Shown: in pieces, positions 53,701-62,700 of the stretch
Layout of the letters: each line of letters begins with the position of its first letter
Position numbering within the stretch: the first letter of the stretch is position 1
Program-made: the position numbers and the translations under genes
The notes under the pieces: generated by a model
What the model saw: only the letters and a program-made list of their open reading frames with translations
Told to the model about the DNA's origin: nothing
Databases searched by the model: none
NCBI RefSeq assembly: GCF_021869535.1
Contig: NW_026262712.1
Location: forward strand, 114,201,640 to 114,265,639
Source: Mytilus californianus
Taxonomy: Eukaryota > Mollusca > Bivalvia > Mytilida > Mytilidae
Reading direction: 5' to 3'
DNA length: 64,000 bases

Positions 53701-56700
53701 CAAAACACAATATTTGTCATGAATCCATCTGTGTCCTTTGTTTAATATGCACATAGACCAAGGTGAGCGACACAGGCTCTTTAGAGCCTCTAGTTTTTAT
53801 TTAACTATAACTTTTTATGCCCCCCGCTGTAGCGGAGGGGGCATTAAGTTTTACCCTTGTCCGTCTGTATGTCTGTACGTCCCAAAATTGGTTCAGTTCT
53901 CTAACTTTAGTTTGCCTCAACCAAATCTTATGAAACTTAAACACAATGCTTATTACCACAAAACACAAATCAAGTTTTAATTTTGGTGGCGTCACTTTTA
54001 ACGTTCTAGAGTTATGCCCTTTTACAAATGGAAAAATTGCTGAATTTTTCGTTTCCATTCTCTTACTTTAGTTTGCCTCAACCAAATGTTATGAAACTTA
54101 TACACAATGCTTATTTCCACAAATTCAGATCACGTTTGAATTTTGGTGGCGTCACTTTTACTGTTCTAGAGTTGTGCCCCTTTACAAATGGAAAAATTGC
54201 TGAATTTTTTGTTTCCGTTCTTCAACTTCAGTTATGAAATTTATACACAATGCTAATTACCACAAAACTCAGATCAAGTACAAATTTGGGTAGCGTCACT
54301 TTTACAGTTCTTGAGTTATGTCCCTTTATAACATTATATGCAAGCGGGAGCATCATCTGTGTCCCATGGACACATTCCCCATTTATTTTCATAAATAAGG
54401 GTAGCATACATTTTTAAGATTGAAAAAGTGGATAAAAAAAATTCTTGTAAGGACTCATTTATCAGGCACCAGGAGAATCCAATATACAGGATTATACAAA
54501 TTACATGTGTCTCACCCTGAACATGCATGAAATATTTGCCACTGGACAAACAAACAACAATCAATCATGCCTGTTTCTACTTTACATTTACAGCAGAAAT
54601 CTTTCATCAGACAGTCAGTAGAACCAAGTATACAAGTAGAATTACCTGTGATACCTGTCGCTGGAGGTGATTTTGATGAGGAAGACTTACTGATACCTGA
54701 TAATGAGGTATGATCTATTTTTAATAAAAGGAGATTGGATATATGTCTTTGAGACCTAATGAAACAAATAACCATAAACATCTAGTGGTACAGTCTTCAA
54801 TAATAGATGGATGCCTTTACAATAAGTCAAGCACAAAAACATACTATGTCTTAAAAAACATGAAAAAGTTGTGCATAAATCAAACCGAAACTGATGAAAA
54901 TCTGCCATTAATCCTGCTTGAAAGGCATAGGAATTTGGATTCTCTCACTTTTTATGCCCCCGCCGTAGCGTAGGGGGCATTAAGTTTTACCCTTGTCCGT
55001 CTGTACGTCTGTACGTCCGTCCCTACGTCCCAAAATTGGTTTCCGTTCTCTAACTTTAGTTTGCCTCAACCAAATATTATGAAACTTATACACAATGCTT
55101 ATAACCACAAAACACAGATCAAGTTTGAATTTTGGTGGCGTCACTTTTACCAGTCTAGAGTTATGCCCCTTTACAAATGGAAAAATTGCTGAATTTTTCG
55201 TTTCCATTCTCTAACTTAAGTTTGCCTCAACCAAATGTTATGAAACTTATACACAATGCTTATTACCACAAAACACAGATCAAGGTTGATTTTGGTGGTG
55301 TCACTTTTACCATTCTAGAGTTGTGCCCCTTTACAAATTTAAAAATTGCTGAATTTTTCGTTTCCGTTCTCTTAAGTTTGTATCAACTAAATGTTATGAA
55401 ACTTATAAACAATGCTTATTACCACAAAACTCAGATCAAGTACAAATTGGGTAGCATCACTTTTACAGTTCTTCAGTTATGTCCCTTTATAACGTTATAT
55501 GCAAGCGGGGGCATCATCTGTGTCCCATGGACACATTCCCCATTTATTTTTTATTCAACATATCGAATTTAGTAATGAATGTAATTATAAATATTGTAAG
55601 ATATCATTGCAATAGTTTAACTATTTTCATTTATTCACTTGTCACTGCCTAAAGTTTTCAACCAACAAATTTGCAATGATTCTAAATTGTTGCATATAGA
55701 TGCATAATAAAGTTGCAGATTTTAAAGTATCTCAATAAAGGTTGCACTAAATCAAATTATAATTGCTGATTAAATTATTTTTTAAGATTGCACTATAAAG
55801 TCAAAAGGTCAGAGGTGTCATTCAAATGTATATTGCATCAGCTGAAATGATGCCCTGCCTTTTCAATGTCCAAAAGATCTACAAATAACATTGACCAAAA
55901 TAGCTAATCACTCTATTTATCAGGGAAATTACCTGATCTTTACTGAAGATTTGTCTGATATATGTGTTAATTAATTTCTAAACAGGTATACATTATGTAG
56001 CTAAAGTGATTTAAATAGTCATAGGTGACATTGACATACATTTATTATACAATGAGAAGGTGTGTATTGAAATTCTTATTAAAAGAAGTTAGAAACTTTA
56101 CATTAGTCTGGTGTTAACACATGATTGATATGAGGTAGTCATTCCCAAGGTCGCCGGACATTGGGCAAAGTCCAGTAAAAAACTGGTTTGGTCCAGTAAA
56201 GTGATATGCATCACGTATACTGGACCAAATGACCAGTAATTTTTTTATTTTGGTCCAAATTATATGTGTAAATGTCCTGTAAAGAGTCTGGTCTAGTTAA
56301 GAAGAATTGTTTACTGGACCAAATTTCCAGTTGATTTCTTAAAGCCTTGGGAACCACTGATGAGGCTATATCATTTGTGAGAGTATATACATGTCTATTA
56401 GTTTAGCCATAGAAGCTGTGAAAGCAAGACGTTTTGATTTTAATTGTACTAAAGTTTTGACTTTAAAATAAAAATTAGAAAAATAATGAATGTTTAAATA
56501 AGTTAGCAAAAACCATAAAAACTGCCCACATATTTTAAAAGTAGTTGAACAAAGTATTTGAGTTTCAAACTAGAGATTTAGAACTGTCACATTTCAATGG
56601 GATGAAGCAGCTTTGTTTTGGTGAATCAGTAGACTTTTATGATGGCTAGTTTTTTTTTAATTTCAATATGATATTTCATATAAAAAGAAGATGTGGTATG

Positions 56701-59700
56701 ATTGCCAATGAGACGACTCTCCACAATAGACCAAATGACACAGGAATTAACAACTATAGGTCACTGTACGGCTTTTTTGTCTGATTGGTTTCTTTTTAAT
56801 ATATATGTTTACTTATTTAAAACAGCAATATAAACAATTGTTAATATGATACTGATCCCTACTGTAGAAGTCTTTTGATGTAAATACTTATCTTCATTTC
56901 CAGACAATTTTCAGCCATTTATCAAGTTCTGACAGTAGATCAGGCAGTGCTTGTACAGTATTTTCCCAGGCAGAGGAAACCATACAGTGGAAAAAAGGCA
57001 ATGTTCTGGGTAAAGGGGCATTTGGAACAGTAAGTACAAATTTTGTATTTATAAGAAAGGTGGCTTTTCATTTATGGTAGACCTCTTGTATTTATATTCC
57101 AACACTTAACCTTTTTTTGGTTTGAATCTAAAAAAACATTTACCTCTGTACTTTTGAGCTAAGTGACAGCCGTATGAATAATGAAATAATTTTTTGTATT
57201 TACAGTATCAGAAATGAGTAAAAGAACCATTGACAGTATATTGAAATAAATCTTGACTAAGGGACATAACTCTAGTAATAAAAAGAGATCAATATTATGA
57301 GGATGTGAAGGTCATTTAGGATAGTTTAAGAGCAGAAGAGTAAATGTTAACTTAACTAAATGTAACTTGAATCACTAGAGATTAAAATTGTAGTTAGAAT
57401 TAAATTAATTAATTTATGTATCATCTACAAAAACATATTTAAAAAACAGACCTGCCAACTATCCTGATTTATGGGGGATATCCCCCATGAGGTGTTGATC
57501 TGAATTTTGAAATTCTTTATTATATAAACTGAACACCTCAAAACAGGCATTCAAATGAGTAGGAAGGATATTTAAACACATACATACTCATTTTCAACTA
57601 ATATAGTAGTAGATTAAAAACACTTATGACAGTATTAGAGGAGCATTAGGTCCTCTTGCGCTTAAAATCCTCCATGGAGATTTTGAAAAGTTGGCAGTTA
57701 TGAAAACAGAAAATGTTTATATTATATTAAAACATTAAAAGTTCTTGATTTGTTGAAGTTCGAAATTTCCTTCAAATAAATGTATATATTTAGGTATGGT
57801 GTGGTTTGACTAATGAGGGACAGTTGATAGCTGTTAAACAGATAGAATTAAATACAATGGACCAGGACAAGGCAAAGAGAGAATATGAAAAGGTTCAAGA
57901 AGAAGTGGAACTTCTCAAAACACTTAATCATAAAAATATTGTAGGGTGAGTTTTACATCATCAGAAGTATCAAATTTGTATTCATTCCATTTCCTTTTCC
58001 TGTGGTTTCTAAATAAGAACCCTCAAGGAAACTTTTTAAAGAATGTGTTTTAATTTATATGCATTAAAGCGTATTTCGTTTACTTCATTGAAACAGTAAT
58101 GCAGTATAAACACCAGTGTTAGAAAGAAGACATTTAGCTATGGAAGTCACCATATAATTTTCATTATAGAAAAAGCCTATACAACATCAGTTCTACAGAA
58201 ATACCAAACAGAAGACATCTAGCTATGGAAGTCACCATATCATTTACATAATAGAAAAAGCCTATACAACATCAGTTCTACAGAAATACCAAACAGAAGA
58301 CATCTAGCTATGGAAGTCACCATATCATTTACATAATAGAAAAAGCCTATACATCAGTTCTACAGAAATACCAAACAGAAGACATCTAGCTATGGAAGTC
58401 ACCATATCATTTACATAATAGAAAAAGCCTATACAACATCAGTTCTACAGAAATACCAAACAGAAGACATCCAAATAATTGTCAATATATACACACCATC
58501 AACCTTTGATAGTATTTTTTCCGATTAGGAAATAGATAGGTTACGATATTTTGAGTTTGAGTTATTTCCCTTGGCCACCATTCTGGAGGGATAAATGGTT
58601 GATTTACCTATTTGACTAACCAAATTGAATGAATGAATGAATAATTATTTGCAAAAGCATATAGAACATGCTATGGCAATACATAATATATACACAATGT
58701 GACAAAAGACTGATAACAGAGAACAATACAATAATAACATAACTAACCAATAATATCAGATCTAGCTTTCCAGGCATTCTTTGAATAGTTACAGAGCTTA
58801 ATTGTAAGCGATCTAGAATTAGCTTTCAACAAACAAGATAGTTTAAAAATATCTAATAGGCCATGAACAATAATAGCATGGCAGAAAAAAAAATTCTAAT
58901 TGCCCTATATGCTGGACATACCAATACAAAATGGAATTCATTCTCAACACATTGCATTTTACAACATACACATAAACGCATTTCTCTTGGTATATCAGAG
59001 AAGCGACCAACTTCAACATTTTAGTTTCAAAGTACCACTTCGTAGTTTTGTAGGAATGTGAACATTATTAATGTAGCTTACATAATTCCCAAGACAAAAA
59101 TCAAACTTTATACTTCTATATACACTTAATTTCTCACAGTCACATATATCTGTAGATATTGGTCTTTAATGCGTGTCTTTATAACATCAAATGATATATT
59201 AATATTAATTTGGTCAATCCAAATAGGGTTCATTCCAAGACTAAGTAAAAAATCACGCACATTAGATGCCCGATTAATTTTACCTTGATTTGCATCATCA
59301 TATAAAATGTTATATACATCATATACAAAAGCTGGTTTATATATATAACAATATGTAACCAATACTTTAAGATTAATTGTTTTCTCAAAACATACATAGG
59401 TAGATGACCAAGCTCACCACACAGAAAACTAATAGGAGCATGTTTACCTAATTTTAAAACAAACCTACAAAAACGTTTATGGATAATCTATGTCGTTGGC
59501 GCGGTGAAAACCCCATATTTCGGAAGAATAGTTCAGTACTGATCCAACCATACTGTCGTAAAGAAGACATTTTTCATTGAATCATGCAGTACAAACAAGT
59601 CTGATAAAAGATCCTTACTAGATTGTAGAGAAGAATCAAGCAAGGCTAAAAGAAATTGAAATAGTTTAGAACCAACTTTTTCTGAAGTCTTGCGGTCAGT

Positions 59701-62700
59701 ATAACAAGTTGAATTTGGCTGATTAAAGAAGGCAACAAAAGGGAAATAACTCTTGCTTATATTGTGTCAATCAAAACCTATCTTTACCAGAAATCAACAC
59801 GAAATGAAAAGAAAACAAACTATTATTCAAGTTACTTCATTTTTGGACTATTGAATTATTCTGTTAACTTCTTTCAAAGCAAAACAAGTTTCAGTTTTAT
59901 GTGTTAAGAAAAATGATGGTTATTTCAGATATCTTGGAACTAGTCTAGAAGAAAACATTGTCAGTATATTCATGCAGTTTGTACCTGGTGGTTCTATAGC
60001 CAGTATATTGGCCAGATTTGGTGCTTTAGATGAAGCTGTGTTCAGAAAATATACAAAACAGATTCTAGAGGGCGTGGAATATCTCCATTCTAATGACGTT
60101 ATACACAGGTTTGTAGATCACTCAATTATGGAAAAAAATGTCTAGCCTAAGAGAAAACAACTTATGCTATCATTAGATAGTAGTTTAATATTTTTAATGG
60201 GAACTTTCATATGGCAAATTTCAAGTTATGTTTTAATAAATTGATTAGATACATAAAGAATATTGGGGTTTTCATGCACCGAAAACAAAATACCTAACTT
60301 ATCAAAATCAAGGTATGTTTTAGCTATTACTGAAAGTTTCCCAACCATGCTGTATATTTGACTCAAAGTAGGTTTATTTATCAGTTTAGTATCTAAAAAG
60401 TTTTATTGTTGTTGTTTTTTCCAGAGATATAAAAGGAGGAAACGTAATGTTAATGCCAAATGGGATTATAAAATTAATAGACTTTGGATGTGCCAAACGA
60501 TTGTGTATAAATCTCAGCATGGGACAGTCACAAATTCTCAAGTCCATGAAAGGTACACCATATTGGATGGCTCCAGAGGTTGTCAATGAAACTGGACATG
60601 GAAAGAAATCAGATATATGGTAAGTTTTAAAAAGTATCAAAGCTTTATATCTAAAAATTTTGCGAGCTTATTATTAGAGAGGAAGTTGTCCAACTAAAAT
60701 CTCAGCTTGATTTGACTAAAATATTCTAAGTTTACTATATTAAGAGGAAGATTGTAGAAGACTAAAAACAAAACTTTCACTAGACTTATACAAATTGGAG
60801 ACAATGGTAAACCAGAAAAAAAACAGATCAAGAATTTTAAAAATACTTGTTCCACCCCCTTACATTTTTTGTCCACAACAGCCCTAAATGATTTTTACTT
60901 GTATTTTTAGGAGTGTTGGTTGTACTGTATTTGAAATGGCAACTAGGAAACCTCCATGGTAAGTTTATACTAATGAATACTAATTAGGGCCACGCCTAGT
61001 GGCGGGTCGCCTTATAGTGATCATTCTGTCCGTCCGTAACAAATTGTGTCCGCTCTATATCTAGAGAACCATTATAATTTTATACTTTATACTTGACATG
61101 TATATTAACCAACACCAGAGGGTGTGTCATAATGTTTGTTCAACTTCCTAGGTCAAAGTTCAAGGTCAGCGGGCAGCACACAACAGCCATATTCAGGGTT
61201 TTGACCAGGGACATACAGAATGTGAGGAACTATACATGTTTGTGAGCTCTCTGAACTCAGGGCATTATATAATATGAAAATTACCCTAAGCCCTTTACAA
61301 CATGATATCAATTCACAGATACAAGTATTTACAATAAAATAAGAAAGCCTATGGTAAAAATTTAGCATACCAGTATGAGAAATGATCACTAATAACAATT
61401 TTAAAAAAATTAAAAAAAGATGTTAAACTTTATAAAAACCTTATTTTAAATATCTTGCATATAAAACTATACTATTACATTCACTGTTAAACAAAAAAAT
61501 GTTAAAAATGGGCATGGTAAAATAAAAAGACAATAAAACAGTACAAATAAAAAGAAGTTAGAAATTCAAAAATATTTAGTATGTTTGTACACCAACCAAA
61601 TATTCTATTTCAAAACTTAAATTCAAGCAATATATTAAATCTTTGATTATAACCAAGGCTTCCAAAACGGTCATATATTCCGGACATTTGTATAATGTCC
61701 GGTAAAAGTCCAGCTGGGCAAAGCATGAAACGGACATCTACTTTTTAGTTTTCAAGGCTTTCTTAGGAGACGGTCATTTTAACATAATTCGCGATCTTTA
61801 TGACCCAACCTTTTGCCTTTAACAGCCACACATTTCCGGTCATAAAAGTGACATGATCATTAAGTACTATCAAAACAACCCCTACTTTAATACCTTCTCA
61901 TTTTAATCAAGGCTAATTAGTTGTCGAACAGCTGAAATTTACCTGTTCAGGTGACAGGTAAACTATTTTGAACCGGACATTGATCGGTCTATTCAAAGTT
62001 ATTTTCTTACATTTCAGCGGTTTGCATCTAATTAATTTAGTCAAAAAGATATTAATTATCAGAAATACGTTTACAAATATGATTTGATGAAAAAATTAAA
62101 AAGGTGAAAATGAAAAATCGTCATAACCACGTTGTTTGAACCAGAGACATGTTTGAACTAGTACACGTGTGCGCATGTGCGCAGGTGTGAAATTTAATTA
62201 TGCAGCCTAATTTCTTCAAAAAATACTTAAATTGTCATTGATGCCTTTATCTCACGTTTATTTCGAATATTTTCTTGAAGAAATAACGTAGAAAGAGCTA
62301 CTTATACTCGTTCATGCTTTGCAAACGTACACGGAATTTACGTATCCGTCTCTGGTCCATGTTTTACCATTGTCAAGATAACATCCGGTTTAAAAACGAA
62401 AGTAAAGTTTTTGACAACGTTATTTTGCCAAAATAAGTCTAAGGCAGATATAAGTACGCTGATCTTGCACACTTCGAATGATGCACTGCCAATTTAACAG
62501 TTTACGTCAGAACTTCGAATTTGAATCAAAGGAAGTTTAATATCGTTTTTAATGTCAATCATTGGGATGTCCAACTCGGCAACTGATTACCATAATTGCC
62601 TTTTGTTTATTTAGTCTTAAGGGATTAAAATCGGAATAATATATAAAATGTCCGGCTGGCTAAAAATAATTTTGGAAGCCCTGATTATAACATAGTATGA

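Larger units (their letters stand above)
52313..54593 (+). other. Intron 15 (2281 bp), mostly repeats
   Basis: Contains the 1.25-kb repeat at 52540-53795 and the first of the two 'tatgccccc' repeats at 53813-54385. Confidence 0.8.

Noticed and set aside
55177..55572. 131-aa plus-strand ORF
   Set aside because: Lies wholly inside a dispersed mollusc repeat; the frame spans its 165-bp sub-repeats.
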